64,000 nt of DNA, from NCBI GenBank assembly GCA_022813625.1, contig JAKLMB010000037.1, positions 62,001 through 126,000 on the forward strand, given 5' to 3'. The notes beneath the pieces were generated by a model. The model saw nothing but the letters and a program-made list of their open reading frames with translations. It searched no databases and was not told where the DNA came from. Made by a program: the position numbers and the translations under genes. Position 1 is the first letter of the stretch. Each line of letters opens with the position of its first letter. Shown piece after piece: positions 1-10,127 of the stretch. This DNA is from Aaosphaeria pasadenensis. Taxonomy: Eukaryota; Ascomycota; Dothideomycetes; Pleosporales.

Positions 1-109
1 CAAGTTGTGGGACAGCGTTCAGTGCCAGCGAGGGGGTCGCCCATGGCTCAGGACTGGAGCTACGCTCCAGAGGAGGCGATAAGGGGGGCATGACGCCCTC
101 GAGGACCAT
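1..109 (-). CDS. Possible N-terminus of an unknown protein (partial, runs off left edge)
   Basis: On the minus strand an ATG at 109-107 opens a frame that stays open to the window edge (36 codons). The peptide starts MVLEGVMPPLSPPLERSSSP and is rich in Pro and Ser, like the disordered start of a regulatory protein. The sequence immediately upstream (plus-strand positions above 110) is a long, low-complexity stretch that reads as pyrimidine-rich on the minus strand, as expected of a long fungal leader. No domain is visible in so short a piece, so the product cannot be named. It could also be chance. Confidence 0.35.
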   Translation of the reverse strand, partial: MVLEGVMPPLSPPLERSSSPEPWATPSLALNAVPQL

Positions 110-766
110 GGTGGTTATGTTTTGAATATCTGAGGGTTGAGGTTTTTGGGGTGTGTGTGTCAAGTGTGGCGGTGTTGTGTGCGAATCGTTTGTGTGGTGG
201 ATTATTGAGTGTCGCGGTCGTGTGAGAGAGCAGAGGGAGGGAGAGGATAGGAGGGGAGGGGTCCGTATAACCGAAGGGGTGACAACAATCAACTTTTTGA
301 CCAGGGGGGGTTGGGCTTTTCTCGTTTTCGCAGTCGCAGACTCGCAGTAACTAGTAGCACTATTGCAGCAGTAGTAGTCTCAAGTCGCAGTCCCAAGTGT
401 TGTCCCAAGTGTTAAGTTTCCCCAGTGACAGCCACGGTAACGGTCTCGGTGTCAGTCGCAGGATCGCGTTCGTCGTGTTTCGGGTTGCAGTTGCAGTCGC
501 GATACGCGCGCGGAAATGTGATGGCGGAATTAAATTAAGTATAGTAAGGACTCGCAGGTATGATGTATGGTTCTTCCTGTTGAAGGCGCGTACAAGAACG
601 AGTGTAGTGTAGTGTAAAGGAAAGTGAAAGACTCATAAGGTGTGTAAGTGTGTGTATGGTGGTGGTAGCAGTGGTGGTGGAGAAGGAGAGGATGGTGAAA
701 AGGAGGAGGTGACGATTTGGCGACGTATTACTATTTGATTAGATGATGGTACCAGTCCAGTACTAC

Positions 767-794
767 CAGGTAGCAGGTAGCAGGTAGCAGGTAG
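767..794. repeat. Tandem repeat (CAGGTAG)x4
   Basis: Four perfect copies of the 7-mer CAGGTAG lie end to end, followed by a decayed copy. Simple replication-slippage repeat in non-coding sequence. Confidence 0.9.
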
Positions 795-900
795 AGCAGG
801 GTATGGTAGTAGGTAGCCTTGTAGGGTGTGGTAGGCAGGTATTCTAAGATTAAAGAAGGAGTGCGGAAATCGTTGATGGATTAGGGGGTAGTAGATAGTA

Positions 901-921
901 GGTACCTAGGTACCTAGGTAG
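901..921. repeat. GGTACCTA tandem/palindromic repeat
   Basis: GGTACCTAGGTACCTAGGTA: two and a half copies of an 8-mer whose core GGTACC and CCTAGG are both palindromes. Related TAGGTAC motifs recur in other intergenic regions of the window (near 22153, 22988, 23322, 62491). Confidence 0.85.
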
Positions 922-1802
922 TTAGTAGTACAATTACAGTCAGAGACGCAAGACTCGAAGAGGATGGCGATGGCGAGGGAGGATGGATGGATGGGAAGAG
1001 GATAAGGAGGAGAAAGAGGGAATTGATTCGGGAATAGTCAGTCAGTCAATCCAAGTCTGTGCCTTTTTCCTTTGCCTTTGCCTGGTCTGTGTCCACTCTT
1101 TGCATTATTATTCACTATCAAATACCAAATGACTCGTATTAACTACCAAGAGGTACTCCGTACTCGACTTTCCTCTACCAACATGCACTTCAATTATTCA
1201 CTCGACACCCTCTGTTTTCAAGAGCACATGAAAATCTGGCAACATCAAAGTAAGATTGATTACTCTTCGAAGGCGGGAGACGCGAGGCAAAACAACGCGA
1301 AAAGCAATTTAAATAAAATTCCCTCTCCCGAGTCTCTCCCCCCCCCATAATGGATGATACGCCTCTCCCGCCATTAATAACTAGCGTCCCAATAACTTCA
1401 ATCTCGAACCTCCGGCCTAGGCACCTAGGGAACTAATAAGAAAAACAAATAAACAAACAAATCATCACGACGACTCCCATTCAATGGTGCCCTCGTGACG
1501 GGTTTATATGAGACTGATCGACAATATATGTGTATCTATCATGTACCTGCTTGTACTGGTACGTCCAGAAGGAGCCCGAGACATCGGGAAAGACATCCGA
1601 TCTACTCCGTACATCTCTGGCCAATCTCCATACAAGTCATACCCCAGCATCTTGATTCGATTACATAGCAATATGCCATAACCCCGAACATGTCACTATC
1701 AAGGTATTGCATTGCGATGGCGATGATGAGGGCTGGATTTTAATTATTATCTTCGATCTCATTCTCTTCATGATCACGATCAGGGGGCGTGGAAGGATGG
1801 AA

Positions 1803-1866
1803 GGATGGATGGAAGCTGTCGGATCGGATCGGGCACCTCCGCCTGCCGCTCCGTATCCATCCATCC
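1803..1866. repeat. Inverted repeat GGATGGATGG / CCATCCATCC
   Basis: Perfect 10-base arms at 1803-1812 and 1857-1866, flanked by longer imperfect GGAAGGATGG and CCAATCCAT runs, with a loop of 44 bases. It looks like two opposed microsatellites able to form a hairpin, not a gene. Confidence 0.8.
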
Positions 1867-2825
1867 AATCCATCCAATCCATCTCGACCTCATTTAACTT
1901 CGAGTACAGGACACAGTAACCCAACAACAATCCCCTTGAGCTTCACTTTAGTTAATCCATTACTCGTAGCATTCGATTCCGATTCTATTTCTTACCCCAT
2001 ACGAAGCTATTTTAGTCTCCCGCCATCTGCTGCACGTAAAAACATCGTCCCTCCTTCTAGGGCTGCGTCTGCACGACATTCGAACTTGTCTCTGCATATA
2101 CCTATACGTGCATGCATGCAAAGCTTCCCTCTTTTGTCTCAGACCCGTCTCGTAGTCTCGCAGTGAATTCTGCCAGTACTGTAATAGTGGCAAAGGGTAA
2201 AGGGGTAATCATGGGGTTAATTCCGCTCAGTGCCAAGTACGAGCTATCATCACAGATGAGGTACTCCTACGACTGGGTCATTTAGGCTTAGCTACGACAG
2301 ACCGTATGTTCTGATCACCAGAATACCTCCAAATCAATATACACGCACTCGGGTTGGGTGATGGAGAATCTCTTCGTAGAACTTGCTTCTCTTTGTCTTC
2401 CATTATTCTACATGTGATGGATGATAGGAGGTGGTCGACGAACAGGGATGGATCACAATGACATCACGCGTCTCGTCCCTCGTCCCCGCGCCTAATATCA
2501 ACCCCCAAATATCAACGACCATAATGATAATTAAATCCTACCAACCTTCACAAATCAATACGAACACCAGCACTTGATCCATACGCGATCTATACAATCT
2601 CCCCAGGTGGACAAAATCACAAGCACTCATTCCATTCAATCCCACCGACTCCAGAATCCAGATACTTCACTCGCAGCCACCAAACAACGAACCTCATTTC
2701 ATCAAGACCGAATTGGAAACACAACACATTATATAAATATCAATCTCAGCTACCTGTCTACAAATCATACAACATGTCCAATCAACGAGTCAGTCGCTGT
2801 TCTCCTCATCCATTGATCCTCAAAC

Positions 2826-3202
2826 ATGCAAGAAACCCCCTATCATACTGATCCTCACCTCGCCCAGATAAAATTCCACGTCGTCGGCGAAGTCCAAGGC
2901 GTAAACTTCCGGTACATCCCCATCCCCTCCCCTCCCTTCACCCTCTCCTCACCCATCCAAACTAACCAACGACACACGCATGCAGTCGTTTCGTAAGCCG
3001 CCAAGCAAGAAGCATCGGCCTCACGGGCTGGGTGTCGAACCACTCGGACGGTAGCGTGCGGGGCGAGGCCCAGGGCAGCGAGAGGCAGATCCAAGACTTC
3101 GTACCGCATCTGTACAAGGGGCCCGAGGCGGCGAGCGTCAAGGCGGTGAATACGGACGATATTGATTCGAAAGGTGGGGAGGATGGGTTTGTGGTTAAGT
3201 GA
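2826..3202 (+). CDS. Acylphosphatase
   Basis: Hydrolyses the carboxyl-phosphate bond of acyl phosphates; a small cytosolic enzyme. Two exons, 2826-2911 and 2986-3202, with a 74-nt intron (GTACAT..GCAG, branch-like CTAAC near 2962), give 100 residues, the usual family size. The conserved motif GEVQGVNFRRFV (residues 21-32) supplies the phosphate-binding arginine R29, and GWVSNHSDGSVRG supplies the catalytic asparagine N47. Residues 48-90 match the family's GEAQG and helix-2 region, but the C-terminus (SKGGEDGFVVK) replaces the common F..RY ending. The single ATG gives the full N-terminal strand (IKFHVVGEVQG). It is convergent with alternative oxidase. The identification is firm from the motifs and length; regulation is unknown. 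Confidence 0.93.
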
Positions 3203-3718
3203 ATGGATCGGACGATAGTTTTTTGTTTGGGGGAGGGGAGGAGGGATTGAATGGAGAGGAGTGGGTGGGTGGGTGTTTGGTTGCATGCGTGTCTGCGTCC
3301 TCAGATGTCGGAGTGAGATGACTCGGTGCTCGGTGATGTCGAACAGAGCATTAGACGTCAGCTCGCGTCTGTATCGTCACTGCGCAATCAGGTCGACAAA
3401 GAAAAGAGATGTTAGTCACACGAAAACGGGAATTTCAAATATGAAATGTTTACTCGATTCGGATCGAGTTGATCGAATTGAATCGAATTGAATTAGGAGA
3501 AGAACTAGAGGGGCCTTTGTCGTATCGAATAGCGATCGAACACCCCCTCTGCTGGGATTAATGACTCGCTATGGAAACGCCAGGCCCAAATATGCTTTTG
3601 TTCGTCTTTCTCCCGCGAACTGCTCGTCTATGAGTGGAGGATATCAAGTAACGCCAATAATGCCTCATAACCATGTCAGTGAAAAGTGAATACAAGAACT
3701 TCTCTCTCTCTCCGAAAA
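3203..3718. other. Shared 3' region of acylphosphatase and alternative oxidase
   Basis: Convergent intergenic space of 516 nt with no supportable ORF. Positions about 3455-3498 carry degenerate TCGAATTGAA-type direct repeats. Probably terminators and 3' UTRs of both genes. Confidence 0.6.
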
Positions 3719-4935
3719 TTAGATGATGTCGGTCCTCTCCCAACCCAGCGGCTTCGGGTGTTCCAATCCCTTGCTCGGATGCGGCTTCCCGGCGTCCTTG
3801 TACTGGCTGACGTAGGGATTCGGGTCCTCGGTCTGGTTCAAGTTGCCCAGCGTGTGGTTGACCTCTCGGTGCTTGCTCTCGTCGGCGCGGATGTACAGCA
3901 ACAGATCCCGCATCGTGCGGTGGCCCTCGGGCATCTTCCAGTAGTCTACCGCGATCTCCGGGGCTTCGAGCTTCTCCCACTTGGGCAGGCGGCCCGCGTC
4001 GATGTCCTTGATCTGTCGGGTGTAGGTCACGACTGCCTCCTCTTCCAGGTACCCGACGAATCGGTGCACCGTCCGTGGCGAGATCAGGTAGGCGAGGAAC
4101 AGCGCGTTGAACCAGACGCCCTGGGCGCCGAGGACGAACAGGCGCATGAAGATTCCTGGCTTCGACATTTGGAGGAAGGTCAGGAGGTGCATGCGCTCGT
4201 TGTAGCTTTCTTCGAGCAGTGTCTCGATCCTGTACAAGGCATCTTCGTCAGTCTGTCTCTCTGCTGTATCATTTGGTCCGGCCCGGAAAGAAGTCACTCA
4301 CCATCCGTTATCTCTCTTCATCCGTCTCATCGAATGCAGATGTCGCAACATGCCCGCCACCATTCCCGGCACGCCGGCCACGCTCTCTAGGAACACATTG
4401 CGCATCATGTACTTCTCCTCGTTCATCCCGTACTTCTCTAACGCGGCCTTGGGATCCTTCAGTCCCAACTTGGTCGCCTTGCCATGCCTGTAGCCAGTAG
4501 CGAAGTCGAGACCCCATCGGAGGACCTTGACGGCGACGAGAGCGGCCTTATCGGAGAGCGTCTTCGCTTCGCGGTGCGCCACCGTCACGGCCAACATTTG
4601 TTCGGGGGTATAGACTATAGTTGACGAGGGTCAGCATATGTATGTATGCATGTGGACAGCCGGGCGGTAAGCTTACCTGGGTGAGGCCATGCTGCTTCTG
4701 TCTTCCTGACCTTTTCGGTCTCTTTTTGCGGGAAGTATTCAGTGATCTTGGGGTGGGAAGGAGAGGAGGTGAAGTTTCGCCGGCTCGTGGGTGTGAGTTG
4801 CGTGTGCTGGACGAGGACGAAGCAAGGGCGGAGGCCCCTTGATGATGCGGTCAAGCCATTGATAGACTTGAGTAAGAGGGTTGGACCCTGCTTGGAAGCA
4901 ATTGATCCCCTCGTTGCAGCAGCTGTTGAGATCAT
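3719..4935 (-). CDS. aox: Mitochondrial alternative oxidase (AOX)
   Basis: Di-iron ubiquinol oxidase of the matrix face of the inner mitochondrial membrane. It passes electrons from ubiquinol to oxygen without pumping protons, bypassing complexes III and IV. Three exons (4935-4677, 4614-4302, 4229-3719) join to 360 residues, typical of fungal AOX. The N-terminus, rich in Arg, Ser and Thr, looks like a mitochondrial presequence up to about residue 60. Conserved ligand motifs are visible: LESVAGVPGM (E163), NERMHLL (E202, H205), EEEAVVTY and RADESKHREVNH. The intron borders fall inside G86/V87 and W191, giving the family-typical RDNGW-IETLLEE junction. It is convergent with acylphosphatase. Fungal AOX genes are commonly induced when the cytochrome chain is blocked, but no regulatory site was identified here. 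Confidence 0.97.
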
Positions 4936-7900
4936 GAATTTGGGTTTATTGTTGTTGGATAGAAAGGGTTGATGGTTTGTAGGGTAATGGATAGAGGTGG
5001 GTGTTAAGGTGAATGGTCGATAGAGTAATAGAGCTGGATCGATAGTAGATAGTAGATGGTAAGTCGCACAAGGCGTACTGGGGCTGAGGCAAGAACGGCG
5101 ACAGTCAGCGTCGGGTCTTTATATGTATACACTACGGAATACATAATGCAACAAAAGGAATTACACAGCAGAGTCATAGACATATTCTGGGTACTCGGGT
5201 TAGTCCGAGCTGAGTCGTGCCTGTGACGAACAAAGGTGCTCAAGACTCCTCACCCACCCGACAATACCCAATTCGGAATCCGTCATAGTCACCACCGTAG
5301 GCTATGTAATGGCATTGGATCCCTAGGGCTGAAGGCCTTAACCCATTGGCGTAGGAAAATCCAAGAATAATCGACAAATCAATCTTACGCGATACGACGA
5401 GAAGCCGTTGGGCGGCAGACGGCAACCAAGCGGCAATCCACTCAAATGCCCTGTAACCAAGTAAACCACGGAAAAGGGAGAGAAGAAAAGCATAGGGCTG
5501 AGGCTGACGTTGCCATTGTCCAATAGGAGCGACTCGCAGTACGAGAATTGTTCGGGTTGTGAGGTCCGAGTCATCCACCAAAAAAAAGGATTCTCTCCCA
5601 CTCGCCTCCGACTTTTCCTCGTCGGCATCTCGGTCAACGCCGACTCTTGTCCTTCAATGTGAATTCCCTGCGTGGCACCTGAGCATTTTGAATCTTTGAT
5701 TACGACACTTTTGTTCCATCGTTGGGATATTCGGAAAAGCCTAATTTCTTATTGATATTGTAGCATTGTTCAAACAATAGAACTCCGTAGGAGATGAAGT
5801 TAACTGTCGGGTTGCTCTGTTACATCGCTCGCTATTCTTTTACGTGTAGCTTAGACATCAACTCAAATATGCAATCAAAATCCTCAACAACAGCCACAAA
5901 CGTACTTGGTGGTGAATGCTTCGATTTCTACTTTCCGTATGACATAAATACTTGCTAAAATTAAAGAAAGGATAAATTAGAAGTCAGGTATGGATCTTTA
6001 CTGTGCTGCATTTCTTCCGTAGTAAGCCTATTCAGGAAATTCCTAGTTCTCCATATAACCTTTCGCGCATTACACAAAGTTTCCCCTAGCTACCCATTAG
6101 TTCCCGTCCTTGCAGTTGCATCAAACCATATGTGTTGATTACATGCTTAACAGAATGCGTTTTCACCCAGGTGAATACGAAGCACCGAGGACGTTTCAGA
6201 CGCAAGCAGTGCCTGGAGCTTCAATCCTTCGAAAGTGTGGGCCATGGTCTCGTATTCAATGCTCCATATTTCCTCGCCGGGCACCACTTCTATCCTTGAT
6301 TTCTTCACGGCATCAGTCGGAGGTCTCTGGATGCCGATGAAGCCGATTCTCCACGTCCTCTCCTTTCTGGAAAGGCGAGTGGGATGAGCAAGTCTGTGCT
6401 TTATATAAGACCGGTGGGATTGGGATGGCTTTGCTGTTTATCTTGCGGATAGAAAGGTTTTGAGAACGCGATTTAGGTGTAGGTGATTCACGGTACTTAG
6501 CGACTTTCTTCGTTTTCACCTGTACATGGGCATACTGTGGATCCATGTCGCAGATTATGACACCATCGAGAAATTCTTCCTAGTGACTGATTGAACAGAC
6601 TTCAACCAAAGTAGAGGTCGATCGAACGAGTAATAATGATCCAGATATAGATGCAGAATAATAGATGATGCCCTCGGCGCATCGCGATGTTTCCAAACTC
6701 CGTCTAGCTGTATTGGCGAGATTTGTTTCAAGACCATGAGCTGTAGTAATCATAGTCAATAATTTGAAACGTCGATGCTCGAAGCTCAGCTGTAAAGTTA
6801 GCCAAGCAGAGCAAAGCACATTGATGCTCGAATAACAAGTACTTACATGGTTAAGCCGCGGGCATCGACCTAGGGACATACCTGAAGTATCTAAGAAATA
6901 CCAATACAATCGTTGAATTATTTTCACAACTTAGACTTTGGTGCAACGAAAGCAACACACACGGGAAGGGAGACATTGCTTGTAATGGCCGGAAGTATTG
7001 TAATAGACATGGATTCTGTTGTGGTGACACCGATTGTTTTTTTGATCAGGTTATGCACCAATTCGTAGACATATTTGTCGTCACAAATTGTCGTCATGAT
7101 CGCATGAAGTCGACAGCATCAGGGCCGACATTCTACCAGCTGATTACGGGCTCCTACTGCTTTGGCTCCAGATATTACTCATGATCCATCAAAGATAGAT
7201 CCTCCATCTTCTCTTCTATTACTGCAACGACCTCTTGGTTAGTTTGGGACCGACGCTCACAGTAACATCTCGTTACAACTCGTGAAAACTGGAGATCGGA
7301 TAGGTCCGGAAATTGGCCTTGGCTGGAACGCATTCGCTATTCCTCCTCACAAAACATATCTTTTCCCATTCTGCAAAGCCGGGCTAGTATAGAAAGTGTA
7401 GCGGGTAGTCATGATGACCAAATGAAACATATCGACTTCTGGCGGTGAAGATTTGGTGCTAAAAGATTCACTTTTCTGTCCAAACTAAAGTCGACACATC
7501 TGGCACCGCCAAAATTAGCAAATGTTGCCGACTTTGTGCATGAGCTCATTACTTGTGTTTCAAAGTTCCATCAACCCTTTCTCGTGGACCAATACCACTG
7601 CTTCAGCAGTTAAACGATGAACATTCTTTGCGTCACGCGTCTTCGATGTCACAGCTATTGCTCTCGAGGAAAGATTGAAGCTCTCCACGGGTTGTTTCTT
7701 TATGTAACAGCGCAGTACTAATTCCGCCGATGGGTTACGATCCGTTGTAACTGTTACTTCAGACTAATTAAGCTCGATGATTTCGAAGACAAAAGACGGA
7801 CCGAATGGTGGCTGGATGATGCACCGGCTTTTCAACGGGCTGCCTTTCCACGTGGCATATTCAGCCATTGCCGATCTTAGTGTTGATTTGGTCACTTGGT

Positions 7901-10127
7901 CAATAATTCATTCTTTGGCGTCTTGTAGGCAAATTCCCCATTGATACAATGAACGATGAATGCACGCTTCCGCCGCGTACCGCATTCATTAGTTTCAAGG
8001 CAGAAGAATAGCCCGTGGTTGAGAGACGGGGTCATATGAGATTGAAGGAGAATTAGGAAGGACCTCAAGGTGGTTGATGCGGGCGGCCACGTGCAGATGA
8101 AGCATTGAAACACCTGTTTAAAGAGCCTGAAGCGTCTCAAAGGTAGATGTGCGGCCGTCTATATGGCAACGAATATCTTATAGCACAGAGGCAGCCAGCC
8201 ATTGTGTGAATCATATGCAGCTTGACGTTGCAACCTACTGAGGGAATTTCCAAGAACACGACAAAAGGGTAAGATACTTGATCCGCAAGAGCGAGACCTG
8301 GAGTCTACAAGGTATACATCCGGAGAAACAACAAGTCCCAAGTCCGGCCATTCAGCTCGTTCCTTCGCGTCTGCACTCGAGCCATTTGGCCAATAATGAC
8401 GGTCCTCTAATGGAAAGCAGCTTCTTTGACATTGCATTGCGAGTCACTCCCAAGTACCTTTTTATTACCGGCTAGCGCAGTTCTGTACATCGTACGATGT
8501 ACGTAGGATGACAAGGACAGGGCCTATTTCTAGGCATTGGAGTAAGTATCCGACATGGCAAGTCCTCACCCGCATTGACAAGATCGAGAAGTGCGATAAA
8601 GATGAGTTTAAGCAGATAAAGATCGACCAGATGAAGTTTTTCCGTGCAAAACTAAGAGAGCCGCAACTGCACGACGATCAGAAAGATCCCGAGTTTTCGT
8701 ATGCAACTGTGAATGATCCTGAGGATGGACGTCGAGATGTTCGGCCGGAGGGCAAAGATTCGATTCCCCCGCAAACTTGGCCAGCCCCACTTTCGCCTGT
8801 CCCCGTTGACTATTGGTAGCATCAGCACTAGTAGTCTAGTCAATTCACCACTACGACTACATACGTCTAGCAAATGCTGCAAGTATGTGATACAGTACAT
8901 GAATCTACACAAACGTCCTCCATCAAGGGGTTGTCAAATCATGGCCAAGATTCAGAGCGACCAAAGTAAGACGGACGTCCGGCTTGCCCACGCGTGCGTT
9001 CCCCTCAGGCTACTGCACCCCACATCCGTGTGTACCGCCCATTCATTCATCCACACTCCACATACTGGAGACATGCCGAGTCCACCGCGATCATGTAGAC
9101 CGTACAAACACTTTGTACGAGACTTTCTCTAAATGAACGCGTCTGCATATACTTCGCCCCATTTCCCCTCCCTCGCCCCCCACCCTGGATGTAAGCTAAT
9201 GCGGATAGCATCCGCACTGACAGCACAGTGTTTGGGACATGATTGATACCTTCAATACCCAGGAGTGAGGTCGACTGTAGCACAACAGCGGTTATATCGA
9301 AGAATATGCACCTCACAATGTCATTGAAGTCGATCAGAGAAACAGTCCCATCTACATTGCTCAACTTATGGCCACAATCACTATCCCATCCAGCCGCTCT
9401 GATCCGGATGTACTTGGGCCGAGTCTCAAACAACTAGACGAGCATCCCTGGGAATAAGAAGCTTGTACATCGGTGTACTTGCACCTCTGACGTCTACCCC
9501 AAGAGCCCCTGAGAGGGACTAGATTTTCGGTTCCGCAAACCTGCGATCCTTTTGAGCAATCCATGCAGACTTCTGTAGCTCTTCTCCGCTTTCTTCATGC
9601 GGACTCTGCAGCGCCAATCCCAGCTGCACCCTTTATCCAAGCCCGGCGCTCTGGATGCCATCCACCCTTTGCGGATCCACCATGCCAATCAGACGTAGGA
9701 CGCTACCTCATGTCCAACATCTGAGAGCAAAGCTTCGTTGCGGATCCGCAACCAGGCAATGAGTGTTGCCGGAGGGAGCTCCAATTGCTCTCTAGGAACA
9801 TAGGGCTTTCAGGGTCATTTACGCCCGCTAGACTTGTTCGAGAGCAGTCTCGCTCACTCTTTGGGAAATAACGCGTACAGATCCCCTCAGCATCGCATGC
9901 AGAGGGCAGGATGTGCGGCCGAGATTGATGGAGAGGCCCAAGTAGATGTCTCCTCAGGTGACGGATATCCCTCCCACCGATCATATCAAAGCGTGCGGGG
10001 TTCAGCGGTTTAAAGAACCCATGGTCGCTGTGAATTGACCTTCAGGCCCAGTTCAATTACTTCTTACTGTGGTTACAATTGCTCTGCTTCAATACAGAAA
10101 TATACTTCAGATACTTGTGTACCCATC
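4936..10127. other. Gene-poor tract of 5.2 kb
   Basis: No gene could be supported on either strand. Open frames are short (at most 139 codons), overlap on both strands, and show no motif, no signal peptide and no plausible intron chain. No terminal inverted repeats, reverse transcriptase, transposase or integrase motifs were recognised. The first roughly 200 nt must hold the AOX promoter and the last roughly 200 nt the alcohol oxidase promoter. The middle may be decayed mobile or coding DNA, but this is inference. Confidence 0.55.
8485..8502. repeat. 18-bp perfect palindrome
   Basis: GTACATCGTACGATGTAC equals its own reverse complement over 18 bases. It lies in the gene-poor tract, 1.6 kb upstream of the alcohol oxidase gene. 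Could be a dimeric regulator site or chance; no second copy was noticed. Confidence 0.7.

Larger units (their letters stand above)
110..2825. other. Gene-free, low-complexity intergenic region
   Basis: No supportable coding exon on either strand. It holds short tandem repeats (listed separately), G/T-rich runs between 150 and 700, and purine-rich runs near 650-1010. It separates the partial gene at the left edge from the acylphosphatase gene. The left half is plausibly the long 5' leader and promoter of the edge gene. The right half (about 2500-2825) is A/C-rich and is the acylphosphatase promoter. Confidence 0.6.

Noticed and set aside
1661..1930. Open frames on both strands coding DWMDWMDG-like and EGWMEAV-like repeats
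   Set aside because: They are the two strands of GGAT/CCAT microsatellites, with no conserved domain.
3686..4390. 234-codon plus-strand frame
   Set aside because: Antisense shadow of the alternative oxidase.
8508..9132. Two overlapping plus-strand frames (103 and 139 codons) in the gene-poor tract
   Set aside because: No domain, no splice structure, and overlapping frames on the other strand; not supportable as genes.
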